DNA of 64,000 nucleotides from positions 7,834,501 through 7,898,500 of the forward strand of contig BRKX01000006.1 of NCBI GenBank assembly GCA_026008535.1. Reading direction: 5' to 3'. A program made the translations under genes and the position numbers. Shown here in pieces: positions 1 to 11,334 of the stretch. Position 1 is the stretch's first letter. Every line of letters begins with the position of its first letter. A model generated the notes under the pieces. That model searched no databases. It had not been told where the DNA came from and saw nothing but the letters and a program-made list of their open reading frames with translations. The DNA comes from Perilla frutescens. Lineage: Eukaryota > Streptophyta > Magnoliopsida > Lamiales > Lamiaceae.

Positions 1-2031
1 TAGCCTGTTTACCTGGAAAAAGTGGCATGACCTCCCAGGTGTGATTAGCTTATAGTGCTTGAAGCTCAGCACTCATGGCCTCATTCCATTCAGGAATTTG
101 GCTGACCTGTTGATAAGAGGTAGGTTCATAGAGAGATTGAACATCCAAGAGAAAAGCAGTGTAAGTAGGGGTCAAACTAACTAGGAGAAACTATATAAGG
201 GAAAGTAGGATGAGTGAATGCAGAAATGGGAGTAGAAGAAGACTGAGCTGTACTAACATAATCAGTAAGATAAGCAGGTGGTTTATGACATGTGAAACTC
301 CTACGAAGAGGAAGAGTGGAAGATTGAGGAGAGAGTGGTAAAGGAGAAGACTCAACTATTGAAAGAGAGTTGGGAACAGGAATAGCTGGGGTATCAGGAG
401 AAGACTCAACTGTTGGAAAAGAGCTGGGAATAGGAATAGCTGGGGTATCATGAGATGGCATTGAATTGTCAGAGAATGACTAATCTGATGTGGTAGTAAC
501 AGGTAGAGTGGAATCACCAATAGGAAAGGAACCATGCTTAGGAGCAGCTCTACTTGTAAGAACAAAACTAGGATCAACAAAAGACTGAAAGGGTCAAGAA
601 GGAACAACATTGTTATCATTCTGAAGAGGAAAAATATGAGGAAAAAACTCAACATCTCTAGACACTTTGGTCCTATAAGAAAGAAAATCAAAGAGAAGAT
701 GACCTTTATTGTGTGTTGCAGGTCCCAGATATACACCTTGTGAACCTCTAGAAGAGAACTTTGTTTTGGTGGGAAGTGTGTTAGCTGAATATGCTAAACA
801 ACCAAAGGGCTGGATAGACTTTAGAGAATCTGGTTGACCATGCAGCAAATCATACGGGGTTCTCCATTGTAAAACTGCAGAAGGAAGTCGATTGATTAGA
901 AATGCAGCATATAAAATAGGATAAGGCCAAAAATGAGAAGGTAGATTACTTTGGAACATAAGAGCTCTAGCCACTTGTAGTAAGTGTCTATGTTTTCTTT
1001 CTACTACTCCATTTTGTTGTGGAGAGTAGACACAGGTCTTCTAATGGAGAATGCCATGATCTAGCAACACATCTTGAGTCTATTTACCAACAAACTCAGT
1101 CCCATTATCTATACGGAATATTTGAATGTCCTTATGAAACTGTGTTTTTATCATCTTAATGAAATTTTTCAGAATATGCCAGACCCTTCCTTTGCTGCTG
1201 AAAAGGAAAATCCAAGTTGTTCTGCTGTAATCATCAACGAGAGTCAAGAAGTATAGTGTATTGGTGATCCCAGGGTCTGCATATAGCCCCCATACATCAG
1301 TATGAACCAAGTGAAAGATGGATGCACTTCTTCTGCCCAATGTAGGGAATGGATTCCTCTGCTGCTTGGCTCTGTGAAATATATCACAGCTTTCTAACTC
1401 TTGATATTCCTCCTCTCTAAATCTTTTCTGGAAGCAATCCAAGTGTTTCATTGCAGAGACTGAGGGATGACCAAGAAGTTCATGATATTCCTTTAGAGAT
1501 GATCCAACTTCAGCATGACAAGTAACAATGAACTGATACTCATGCTCTAGAATATATAATGTGCCTTTCAGTTTCCCAATACCAAGAATAGCATCTGCAT
1601 TCATTTTCTGGATCAAACAGTGTGTTTCTAGAAAAATCACTCTACTGCTTAATCCTCCAGTCATCTGTCCTACAGAGATCAAGTTGAGAGTAAATTCAGG
1701 AGCATACAATACTCCTAACAACTTTATGGAAGGAGTGATCTGTGCATCTCCTACCAATAAGGCCCAGAGGCTGCTGCCATCTGGCAAATAAATTCTGATA
1801 GGATGCCTTAACTTCCTGATATTAGTAAGTAGATTGGCCTTGCAACACATATGGTTGCTAGCCCCCGAGTCCATGATCCATTCATCTTGGTGTATTTCTG
1901 TGGCCAAGCCAAAAACATAATGTCCAGTGTAGGCCATATGCTCATTATCATCTGTTTCTGCAAAATTTGCCATTTGTGTCCCAGACAGCCCTCCTGACAC
2001 ATCCTGCTGTCCTTTGTTCTGTAGATAATTT
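1..2031 (-). pseudogene. copia A pol: protease, integrase, start of RT
   Basis: Reading from 2000 downward, the first recognisable site is the aspartic protease motif IMDSGASNHMC (near 1860). Next comes the GAG-pre-integrase segment with LLGHPSVSAMKHL (near 1460), then the integrase core (HTDVWGLY, then LVDDYSRTTW, then IDNGTEFVGK near 1090). Integrase continues at 974-594 (MARALMFQSNLPSHFW, LINRLPS). A serine/proline-rich linker lies at 461-177, and the first residues of the copia RT domain run off the window edge. Stops near 1080 and 1045, and another close to 590, break the frame. It would have been part of one gag-pol polyprotein processed by its own protease. Confidence 0.9.
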
Positions 2032-3237
2032 GCAAAAATGCTTTGCTATCTCAGTTTGGACGGTCTTTTCAAAATCTGATGCTAGTAGTGGACTAGCTTC
2101 CTGTGAAGTATGGACATTCCCTCTCTTCTTTGCTACTCTTTTGTCAGTAGCAAAATTAGCTTTGATCTTTCCTTTTTTCTCCTTGAAACGTTTGTACCAA
2201 TCTGGAACACCTGTAACTTCAAAGCAATCCTTCTTAACATGCCCTATTCTCCCACAATAATCACACTTTAATTTCATCTTTTCTTCTTTAGGGAGCCGTC
2301 TCTTGCCTCCTTTCTTCTGAGAACATTTGTTCTGATTGAAATATAGGGCACTCTGCTCAGTTTGTTCAGAAAATTGAGATGAAACAAGTAGCTGTTCTTC
2401 GACCTAGAGAACCATCGCATAGGCTTGACTGACATTTGGAAGTGGATTGAGTATCAGGATCTGTTGGCGAATAGCTTCATAAGTGTCGTTGAGTCCCATA
2501 AGAAACTGCATCATCCTTTTCTCCTCCAAATCTGCCTTACAATCTTCTGCGGCCTCACATGTACAACTACGAGTATTCTTCAACAAGCTGAGTTCGTCCC
2601 AGAGTGCAGTGAGGTTATTGAAGTAAACTAGAATAGATTGTGTTTGTTGAGTGAAAGAGGCGATATCTCTGCGTAATTTATATAAGCATGGTCCATTACG
2701 CTTCCCAAATCGCCTATGAAGTTCATCCCAAAGTTGTTGAGATGTCTCCAAATGTTGTAATCCTCTAGATAATTCCTTAACAATCGAATTACACAACCAA
2801 TTGAACACTAGATAATCAACTTTTACCCATTGCATATGATCAATTGACTCTTTACTAGGTTCTATCAAACTTCCATCAACAAAACCTAATTTATTTCGAG
2901 CAAATAAACCTCTCTTAACCGTTCTACACCGGCTATGAAAGTTGCGACCATCAAATAGATCAGATGTTAAGCTCATGCCAGGATGTTCATGCGTAGCAAA
3001 ATATAACTCATCGTTCGCTAGCATCCTATTATTATTCAGTTCATTGCGAGCATAAGAAGCAACTTCCATACCTCGATTCCCAATCCTAGCTGGTGCATAA
3101 TTGATTGGAGGAGATTCATCGATCGGTGGAACATTCGAGGTACCTTCCTCGCCATGCTTGAAGGAAAACCCGAGCTCCTCTTCTCTGGCATTGCGCCATG
3201 AAAAAGTCTCCCTTTCGTCATCAAAACTTTGAATCAA
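2032..3237 (-). pseudogene. copia A gag with zinc knuckle
   Basis: Capsid-like protein of a copia element. The ORF starts at 3237 and runs 277 codons. It contains the gag region typical of plant copia elements (W-V near the middle, LSRGLQHLETSQQLWDELH, then the RRDIASFTQQTQS segment). A TAG at 2404-2406 stands where the related copia C reads a glutamine codon (VLQVEEQM). Downstream in the same frame follows a CCHC zinc knuckle, CDYCGRIGHVKKDC (near 2240). A frameshift near 2035 separates it from protease. The single stop is consistent with CAG changed to TAG. The identity is firm; the protein cannot be made as one piece. Confidence 0.9.
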
Positions 3238-3297
3238 TGAAGAAAATTCAGATCAATCGAAACCGATGATCAACAAATCGAATAGCTTGATCAAAAT

Positions 3298-3310
3298 GCT
3301 CTGGATACCA
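3298..3310 (-). other. tRNA primer-binding site, copia A
   Basis: Immediately inside the LTR, the minus strand reads TGGTATCCAGAGC. This is one inserted base away from the usual copia primer site TGGTATCAGAGC, which pairs with the 3' end of initiator tRNA-Met. Confidence 0.75.
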
Positions 3311-3577
3311 TGTTAAGATCTACAGAAATTAAAATGCATGTAGCATCTGAAGAATTGTATTTGAGAGAGAAATTTTATTATTTCAACTAGAATCAATCAA
3401 ACAGTACAATTTGAGAGTATATTATTTATATACATCACTACAGCAAGATACCAACTACTAAGATCCAATCTAACGGCTAAAGATCAACAGAAAAAAAATA
3501 TGTAGTGCCACATGGGCAAGGAGAAGGATAGAATCCTATGCATGTGAGTGCATGGGCGTGTGCATGAAAACTCAACA
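3311..3577 (-). repeat. 5' LTR of copia A
   Basis: On the plus strand this 267-bp segment starts TGTTAAG and ends CTCAACA, giving near-perfect terminal inverted ends of TG...CA type. It lies against the primer-binding site. The partner LTR is outside the window, so the length is inferred from one copy only. Confidence 0.75.
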
Positions 3578-4547
3578 ATATGTATATCTTGTTAGCATCT
3601 TATATATTTGAGTTTATTGAGTAACAAAAGACAAAATAAGTATGTATGGCAGGTGGGGATGGCTGGCGACTCCCGCTATGCACTTGCCCGATGCTAATGC
3701 GCGGACTCGTGTATTATGCTCGATAATATTTTTTTTAAACAATATAAACGGTAATTGAAAATTAAAAATCTAATTTTCAAATAAATATATACCATAAAAG
3801 GGAATTATGAACCCTAAAATAAAAGTGAATTAATGTTTTTTTTAAATCCGGCGAATCATGCAATGCACTTGCCGACGCTAACAGGTGGGTGTATTACACT
3901 TGATAATTAATTTTTCAACTTAAATATAGCTCTTAATTGAGATTAATAAAACCTTAAAAAAATAAAGCCTAAAAAACACAAAATGAACCATTGTTAGGGT
4001 TGATACTGATTTTAATAATTTTTTTTGTGGGTCAACACCGGTTAACGCGAGTTGACACATGTTGACCCGAGTTGATCTCGACTTGTCTGATGGATGTATG
4101 TACCTTATTGGGCCCAGGGTGATACAAAGGAAAATTAGTGTAATTTTTTTTATTTTAATTACAAACAAACTATAATGAGTTAAATTTACTCGATCCCTTT
4201 GAATAAAATGGTTCGGTATTCCACTCAAATAAAATAAAATAATATGGTTCGGTATTGAAACTCAAAAAAGTTATAAACAAACATGTTTTGAGGCCTATAT
4301 TTTGTCTTTGAATCGTCCCTATATATTCACGTGTAAAATTGGGCTTAATCCAACTTTATACGACCGTGAGCCTGGGTTTTAATTTTAATGGGCTTATTGT
4401 GGAAGACGGTTTGGGCTTCCTGACCTAACTAAAACTTTGTTAGGCCATTGCTACATTTTTTATTTTTATTTTTGATCTAAAACCCGACATCTCTTCCTTG
4501 AGGGACACACACACACACACACGCACACAATCTTCCTTAATTATTTA
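3578..4547. repeat. Intergenic dispersed repeat with internal duplication
   Basis: No gene is seen. A segment with 'gcaCTTGCC.GA(T)GCTAA' followed by a 'gtgtATTA.(A/C)CT.GATAAT' stretch occurs twice, near 3675-3730 and 3855-3905. The part at 3990-4090 (gttgatactgattttaataa, then repeated GTTGAC words) resembles 41930-42000 in eL30 intron 1, so this is a dispersed repeat family of unknown class. Confidence 0.5.
4505..4528. repeat. (AC)n microsatellite
   Basis: About eleven AC dinucleotides with one interruption (ACGC). Confidence 0.9.
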
Positions 4548-4902
4548 GGAAAAGTCTATGCTATCTCTATGAGTTTTTACTTACGACAAGTGGTGATTAT
4601 GCACATAAAATCATCTGCAATATTCTGTGCAATACTCAATACTACATATTTAAAATATTAATTTTTATTCTGTATTTTCTTCAATTCTAATTGGTTGTAC
4701 TTTAATTTAATTTAACACTTGCTAATTAATGTTCACTTTTCCCAATTAGAGTATATAATTATTTTTTCAATATTTAATTTCATTTTTTAATTAATAATTA
4801 ATTATTTTCTAAAAAAATAACTATATATCCTAAAAAATCAACCATATATCCTAATTGAGAAAAGTGAACCCTAATTAATCAGTGTAAAATTAAACTAAGG
4901 CA
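4548..4902. mobile_element. Foldback MITE, left part (split by the Tat element)
   Basis: This segment and 21907-22110 form one element when the gypsy insertion is removed. The outer ends are inverted: the left reads GGAAAAGTCTATGCTATC and the right, complemented, reads GGGGAAATTCTATACTATCC. The inner parts are also inverted (GTTCACTTTTCCCAATTAG at about 4732 against CTAATTGAGAAAAGTGAAC at about 4852), with a centre near 4795. The element is therefore a roughly 560-bp hairpin. Superfamily and target duplication were not resolved. Confidence 0.65.
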
Positions 4903-5511
4903 TGTAGTGGCTATTTTTCGTCAGCCCATTATGCTGGTCCATGTGGATTAAACGTTGTCGTTTAACTGAGCAACCTCATAAAGATTGGGTATTTTGAATT
5001 AAATTGAATTAGCCGTGCACATTACCTGGAAGGGTTGACGTGATCAAACGACTGAGATCATGCCTCAACCGCTCCCATAATTCACGCGAACCCTAACGCT
5101 GCCTCTCTCTATAAAAGGAGACTTTTCTCCTCATTTGAGGGGTACGCTGAAATACCCACAAGCTTCACATAATACCCTAGACACATTGAGTTTATCATTT
5201 TCTAATTTCATTCTACTCTGGCGATTCAACATCTGGGCGTCTTTCTTACGATCTTTTTCGATTGAACAAAGATTCTCTCAATTTCTAGTCACGTTCTGGC
5301 TAGAGATTACTATTATTCAGCTCTTTAATTATTCAATTGTTTCGTATTTTAACTTTTTCTACTCTTCTTCTTTTCCTGAATTGAGCGTCGGAGGCCCAAC
5401 GATCGTCACCCCCCCGACGGTCTTTGGCTTTTACGGTATTTTCTGTTTTTGTTTCACAGATTGGCCGCTGCTCTGGACTGAATCAATTAATTGCAGATTT
5501 CTGGATCTACA
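4903..5511 (+). repeat. 5' LTR of Tat element
   Basis: 609 bp, starting TGTAGTGGC and ending GATCTACA. It matches 21269-21901 along its whole length with scattered differences. Confidence 0.95.
5110..5117 (+). promoter_or_regulatory. LTR TATA box
   Basis: TATAAAAG preceded by a CT-rich stretch, with the same arrangement at 21498-21505 in the 3' LTR. It is the likely core promoter of the element RNA. Confidence 0.7.
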
Positions 5512-5514
5512 ATT

Positions 5515-5532
5515 TGGCACCCACCGTGGGAC
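5515..5532 (+). other. tRNA primer-binding site of Tat element
   Basis: TGGCACCCACCGTGGGAC begins three bases after the LTR end. It resembles the TGGCGCCCACCGTGGGG type seen just inside the LTR of many Tat elements. The tRNA was not identified. Confidence 0.7.
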
Positions 5533-5554
5533 AACGATCTATTCGTGAAACAAA

Positions 5555-7224
5555 ATGACAATGCCTAATGAGAGTCACAGAGATGGAAAAGGACCCCAGC
5601 AAGATGGCAGAACCGCTACGCCTTTGCCCGATGTTGATCTGTCGCTGGCTGATGTTCTGAGAAATATACAGCATCAAATGGCAAACACCAAGGGGGAGTT
5701 AGCGCTCCTGAGATCAGAGAACGCTTTACTCCGTAGCAAACTTGAAGATCTGACTATCAATGACAACACACGCCCTAAACAACATCAAACCCACCAATCT
5801 GTTCGGCGAGCCGAATTCGGTATACTCTGAGCGTCATCGTTCTGTTACTTTTACTGATCCATTTATTGCAGGTACCAGTGCGTCAGCACAGAAGTTAGAC
5901 ACCAGATAACAAATGGAGGAGAGCCCGCTAAGGCCACCTCTAGGGTTTGAATCATGCTTCTGGGCAGGAAAGGATCCGACACCAGACCCTCGAGCAAGAA
6001 AGGGTTGAACAACAGCGCCGGTTCAACCAGGGATTCGATCAGAGAATGATCGATCACCCAAGTGAATTGGAGCAACGACTGGCTGGTATCGAGGCAATGA
6101 TAACGCGAATTTCTGGTGTACCTCTCACAATCCGCAAGGCTGCACCAAATAGCTTCGCTGACTCACCGTTCATGGATGAAATAGGGTTAACAGAGATGCC
6201 GTCGAAATTCACCTTACCATCTATGAAGTTATTTAATGAAACTTCAGATCCGGATGACCATATCGCACAGTATAAACAGAAGATGTTCATCGCAGCAATA
6301 CCAAAGTACCTCAGAGAAGCCTGCATGTGCAAAGGTTTTGGGTCAAGCCTATCAGGAGCAGCACTACAGTGGTTCACAAACCTTCCTAACACTTCGATCG
6401 GATCATTTGCACAACTCACAGATCTTTTCATAGAACAGTTCACCAGGAGCCGGAAAATTGAGAAACATTCCGATGACCTCTACGCCATTATCCAGTATCT
6501 AAATGAAACACTAAGGAATTATGTTACAAGGTTCAATAGAGAGAAGGTAGAGATACCAGGCTGCAATGCTGACACCGCCATATCAGCCTTCAGAAAGGGG
6601 CTAAAGAGGGATTCAGATCTCTACAAAGAACTCACAAAGTACCCATGTAAGACAATGGATGATATTTTAGCAAAGGCATGGGCACAAATTAAGTGGGAGG
6701 AAGACGAAGACCAGTATTATCGACCCAAGCCAAGAGGTCGAGATGAAGGAAGAGACTTCCGCAGAAACGATAGAAGAAGAACCGACCCTTACCCCCGCAA
6801 TGATCGCTACAAACCTCGAGGTCGAGAGGATATTTCAAATCCATATGATCGACGCTTGCCAGAATACAACCTGTGCATCACACCCTCAGAAGCCATCAAT
6901 GCCTTGAAGAAACTCGGTAGTACAGTGAAGTGGCCGCCCAAGATGAGGAGTCAAGATCATGAACGCGACAGAACAAAGTACTGCGAATTCCACAAAGATC
7001 ACGGCCATAGAACATATGATTGTATCGCATTGCGTCGCGAAGTCATCGACCTACTCAAGCGAGGCCATTTAAAAGATTTGCTGACCGATAAAGGGAAGCA
7101 GACCTTCAGCAAAAATGATGAGAATCCGAGGGATCCACCAAAGCCCCCACCAATTGAGCATGTGGTTAATTGCATAACTGGAGGATCCGAGGTTAGCAGA
7201 GTGTCCCAGGCATCAGCAAAATGA
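5555..7224 (+). pseudogene. Tat gag
   Basis: Two reading frames carry the gag protein. The first (5555-5830, 91 codons) is an N-terminal piece with a heptad-like region (RSENALLRSKLEDL) that may be a coiled coil. A frameshift follows, then a 425-codon frame (5947-7224). This holds the retrotransposon gag domain, with PSMKLFNETSDPDDHIAQYK, GAALQWFTNLPNTSIGSFAQL and the FRKGL segment. A basic Arg-rich stretch follows, then a zinc-binding segment YCEFHKDHGHRTYDC (near 6980) ahead of a conserved LLKRGHLKDLL. This is the capsid/nucleocapsid precursor of Tat elements. The frameshift makes it a pseudogene. Confidence 0.9.
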
Positions 7225-7251
7225 CATTGCAGATCTCTGAAATACACGCCC

Positions 7252-7640
7252 ATGATACCAAAGCCCGATATCGAAATGGAACTCATAACTTTGAGTTTCA
7301 CCAACAGCGAAGCTTCTGAACTCTCACACCCGCACCATGATGCACTCGTTATTTCAGTCCTTATTTATAAATGTATGATCAAGAGGACTCTCATTGATGG
7401 TGGGAGTTCGACTAATGTCATTTTTTATCTACTTTGAAAGAAATGTAGGTCCCCGAGGCTAACATCGTCAAAAAATCGATGACCTTGATTGGATTCAGCG
7501 GCGAGCATAAAGCCACCATAGGTGAAATTACACTACCCGTGTATACGAAAGGGGTTAACCTATACACCAAGTTTCAAATTATCGATGCACCCTCAGCATA
7601 CAATGTCATCCTTGGGAGACCTTGGATTCATAAGCTAAGA
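7252..7640 (+). pseudogene. Tat protease domain
   Basis: Aspartic protease region in two frames. The first, 7252-7437, contains TLIDGGSSTNVIF, the IDGGSS form of the active site that is usual in Tat proteases. It stops at 7437. The frame resumes at 7479 with TLIGFSGEHKATIGEITLP and then YNVILGRPWIHKLRAVPST, the C-terminal protease signature that leads into RT. The frameshift between the halves lies near 7440-7478. Confidence 0.85.
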
Positions 7641-9858
7641 GCCGTACCTTCGACCTATCACCAAGTCATACGCTTTCTGACCCCGTGGGGAGTTAAGCAG
7701 ATTTGTGGAGAGCAAATTGCGTCAAGAGACTGCTATAGATCGACTTTCAAGACTAACCACGTGCAGGTACAAGAAGTAAACCAAGTAAATGAAGCATCAA
7801 CGTCAAAATCAAAGTATGAAGGTGGAGAAAGCTCAAATTCAAAATATGAGCATGGAGAAAGTTCAGGGTCGACCTCCTATGTCGAACCTGAGATGGAAGA
7901 TCTCGATGAAGTACAGATTCACCCTGACTATCTAGATCACGTCATTCAAATTGGGTCGAGGTTGACTTCTGAAATGAGAGCAGAATTAATCGCTTTTTTG
8001 CCAGAACACCATGATTGCTTCACATGGTCGTATGCTGACATGACAGGTATCGATCCTTTTATCATAACTCACAGGTTACAGGTCGATCCCGATCACCCAC
8101 CAGTCAAACAAAAAAGAAGAAAATTTACAGCAGAGCGAAATCAAGTGATAGAGGAAGAAGTTCAAAAGCTAATCGATATTGGTTCAGTTCGGGAGGTGCA
8201 GTACCCCGATTGGCTAGCTAATGTTGTGATAGTAAAGAAGAAGAATGGAAAGATCAGAATATGTATTGACTTCACCGATCTAAATAAGGCCTGCCCAAAG
8301 GATTCATTTCCACTTCCTCACATCGACACGCTTGTCGATGCAACAGCAAGACATGAGATGATGAGCTTCATGGATGCCTTCTCTGGGTATAATCAGATTC
8401 TCTTACATCCAGATGATCAAGAAAGAACAACGTTCGTCACAAGTCGAGGCATCTACTGCTACAAAGTCATGCCGTTCGGGTTAAAAAATGCAGGAGCCAC
8501 ATACCAGAGGCTGGTTAATCGTATGTTCGAAAAGTTAATAGGTTCGACAATGGAGGTCTACATAGATGATATGCTTGTAAAATCACTACAAGCTAAAGAT
8601 CACATTGGGCACCTGAGGCAATCATTCGAAGTGTTAAGAAAATACAACATGAAGCTTAACCCCTCCAAATGTTCTTTCAGAGTAACGTCGGGAAAATTTT
8701 TAGGGTACCTCGTCACAAAAAGAGGAATTGAAGCTAATCCTGACCAAATTAGGGCAGTGGAAAATATAAAGGCACCCTACAACATCAAAGAAGTACAAAA
8801 GCTCACAGGTCGTTTGGCAGCTCTTAGTCGTTTCATATCAAAATATTCCGACAAGAGCCATCAATTCTTCAACACACTTCGAAAGGGAAAAGACTTCGAG
8901 TGGACGCCAGAGTGAGACCAGGCTCTCAACCAACTTAAGTCATATCTCTCAAGCTCGCCTTTGCTCTCGAAGCCTAACTCAGGTGAGGTACTTTTCATTT
9001 ATTTATCCATCTCTGCTAACTCTTTAAGTGCAGTGTTAGTTCGCGAAGAATAGGAAAAACAATACCCTGTCTGTTATGCTAGCAAATCGCTACTCAATGC
9101 AGAGACTAGATATACTCAACTCGAAAAATTAGCCCTCGCACTAGTCATGGCCTCGTGAAAGTTGAAGTCGTACTTCCAGGTCCACCAAATCACGGTGGTG
9201 ATGACCTTTCCACTAAAGACGGTGTTGAGCAAGCCAGACTTATCTGGCAGATTATCAAAGTGGGCAGTAGAGCTTGGAGAGTACGACATCACCTATCTAC
9301 CTCAAACTGCAATAAAATCACAGGTTTTGGCTGATTTTATTGCAGATTTTTCATCAGAGCAGCATGAGCTTGCCGAAAAAGAACTACTCTCAATAACTGA
9401 AGGTGATAATTCAAATCACCGGACCCTTCAAGTTGACGGCTCCAGTAATTTCAAGGGAAGTGGATTGGGTATAGTATTGATCTCTCCCAAAGGCGACGTT
9501 GTTGAAAGAGCGGTTCGATGTGGATTCAAGACAACAAATAATGAAGCAGAATATGAAGCACTGATTGCCGGACTGACCTTAGCCAGAGATATGAAGATAC
9601 CAAACATCAAAGTACAAAGTGACTCACAACTTATCGTAAGTCAGTTCGGAGGAGATTTTCAAGCAAAAGATTCTAGAATGTCAACATACCTTACCATGGT
9701 GAAGGAACTATTAAAATCGTTCACAGAAATAGAAGTTACCCACGTGGCGAGAGAGGAAAATCGACATGCAGATGCACTGGCTAACCTAGGGTCGGTAATT
9801 GATTGTCAGTCATCGAAGCACATATCCTTAACATATGCTCAATGGCCAGCAGTGTGGA
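7641..9858 (+). pseudogene. Tat reverse transcriptase and two RNase H domains
   Basis: One reading frame with three in-frame stops (8913-8915, near 9051 and 9156-9158). RT is seen from 8150 to 8720: KKNGKIRICIDFTDLNKACPK, FMDAFSGYNQI, MPFGLKNAGATYQRLV and the catalytic YIDDMLVKS near 8560. A first, decayed RNase H follows (8916-9170, YLSISANSLSAVL, QYPVCYASKSL). A second RNase H at 9430-9790 (LQVDGSSNFKGSGLGIVL, TNNEAEYEALIAGL, REENRHADALANLGS) is of the archaeal type. A doubled RNase H is typical of the Tat lineage. The TGA at 9156-9158 sits where relatives usually have arginine, so CGA to TGA is likely. Confidence 0.9.
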
Positions 9859-11276
9859 AAGAAGAAGCAGAAACCAAATCAGTGGACATAGTCGAGGTTG
9901 AAGTCAGTTGGATGACTCCGATCATCAAATATATTATTGAGAATGAACTACCCGAAGACAAGACAGAGGCTAGGAGGATCAGAGCTAAGGCAATGAAGTT
10001 CAACATGATCAGTGGGTCCTTATACAGAAGTTCGTACTCAGGCCCCTACCTGAAGTGTGTAGGTCCAAATCAAGCAAACTATATCCTTGAAGAACTACAT
10101 GAGGGAGAGTGTGGAAATCACTCTGGACCACGAAGCCTAGCCAATAGGGACTTAACAGCAGGTTTCTACTGGCCGACCATGAGTGCCGATTCAAAGAGTT
10201 ACGTTAAAAAATGTGATAAATGCCAGAGATTTGCTCAGTCCAATCACACTCATCCAGAACCACTTCACCCTTCAATAATGCCCTGACCTTTCATGAAGTG
10301 GGACATGGACATCGTAGGAAAACTACCCAAGGGTAGCAATCATAAAGTTTTTCTCTTGGTCATGACAGATTACTTCATAAAGTGGATCGAAGCAGAGGCA
10401 TTCGCATAGTTCAAGGACCGTGAGGTAAGAGGTTTTGTGTGGAAACATATTTTTTGCAGGTTCGGAGTACCAGCAGAGATCGTCACCGACAACGGACCTC
10501 AATTTATCAGTTTTGAGTTCCAAGACTTCTGCAAAAAAATGGGAAGTCAAGCTAACCTATTCCACCCCAAGGTACCCAGCCGCTAATGGTCAAACCGAAG
10601 CCTCCAACAAAACAATAATGAACACCCTGAAGAAAAAGCTAGATAAACACAAGGGAAAATGGGTCGAGCATCTCCCCAGCGTGCTATGGTCTTATCGAAC
10701 CACAACACAAACAGCTACGGGAGAAGCACCTTTTTCTCTAACATATGGGTCTGAAGCCGTCCTACCTCCAGAGATAGGGATGAGGAATGCGAGAATAATC
10801 AGGAGCTAGAACATAACCTGGACACGATTGATGAGCAACGGGATCAAGCAGCAATGAGAATAGCTTCATACCAGTAGCGAATAGCCCGACATTATGATAA
10901 ACACGTTCGGCTCCGCACTTTCAAGGTTGGAGATTGGGTCCTTAGAAAAGTTTTCCAAAATACTGAGGAAGTCGGGGCTGGCAAACTAGGCCCTAACTGG
11001 AAAGGTCCCTATCTCATCATGAAGGTAGTAGGAAATGAATAGCCTGACATTATGATAAACACGTTCGGCTCCGCACTTTCAAGGTTGGAGATTGGGTCCT
11101 TAGAAAAGTTTTCCAAAATACTAAGGAAGTCGGGGCTGGCAAACTAGGCCCTAACTGGGAAGGTCCCTATCTGATCACGAAGGTAGTAGGAAACGGGGCT
11201 TACAAGCTGCAAACTGTTGAAGATAGAGAAATTACAAATAGCTGGAATGCAACTCATCTCAAGCAGTATCATTTCT
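9859..11276 (+). pseudogene. Tat integrase
   Basis: The N-terminal zinc-binding part (HEGECGNHSGPRSLANR, YWPTMSADS, KKCDKCQRFA) lies at 10090-10235. A TGA at 10284-10286 follows, then the catalytic core in the same frame (WDMDIVGKLPKG, FGVPAEIVTDNGPQFIS). A frameshift near 10550 moves the reading to YPAANGQTEASNKTIM and the LPSVLWSYRTT segment. The C-terminal part is disturbed by a 158-bp tandem duplication. The chain ends SWNATHLKQYHF at 11276, as Tat integrases do, with no chromodomain visible. The protein would have inserted the cDNA; this copy is dead. Confidence 0.88.
10879..11194 (+). repeat. 158-bp tandem duplication in integrase C-terminus
   Basis: GAATAGCC(C/T)GACATTATG starts at 10879 and again at 11037, and the two copies are nearly identical over 158 bp. 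The unit is not a multiple of three, so the duplication itself shifts the frame. Confidence 0.9.
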
Positions 11277-11334
11277 AAATCCTTAGCTAAATTTTTCAAG
11301 TTTTATCTTATTTATTTTTTATTCAACTTGTCAC

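Larger units (their letters stand above)
1..3577 (-). mobile_element. Ty1/copia retrotransposon A (5' part, cut by window edge)
   Basis: A minus-strand copia element read from its 5' LTR at 3577 down to position 1, where the window ends inside the start of reverse transcriptase. The order LTR, primer site, gag with one zinc knuckle, protease, integrase, RT is the copia order. The coding region is broken by a stop in gag, a frameshift near 2035 and stops in integrase, so this copy is dead. Its gag N-terminus (TFSWRN..EEELG) resembles that of copia C at 32308-37674 (TFSWRN..DEELG), so the two are probably of one lineage. The 3' LTR and the second target duplication lie outside the window. Confidence 0.93.

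Noticed and set aside
5135..5548. A 137-codon frame in the LTR (with a copy at 21523-21924)
   Set aside because: It lies in LTR leader sequence and differs between the two LTRs by frame-disturbing changes; no protein similarity is recognisable.
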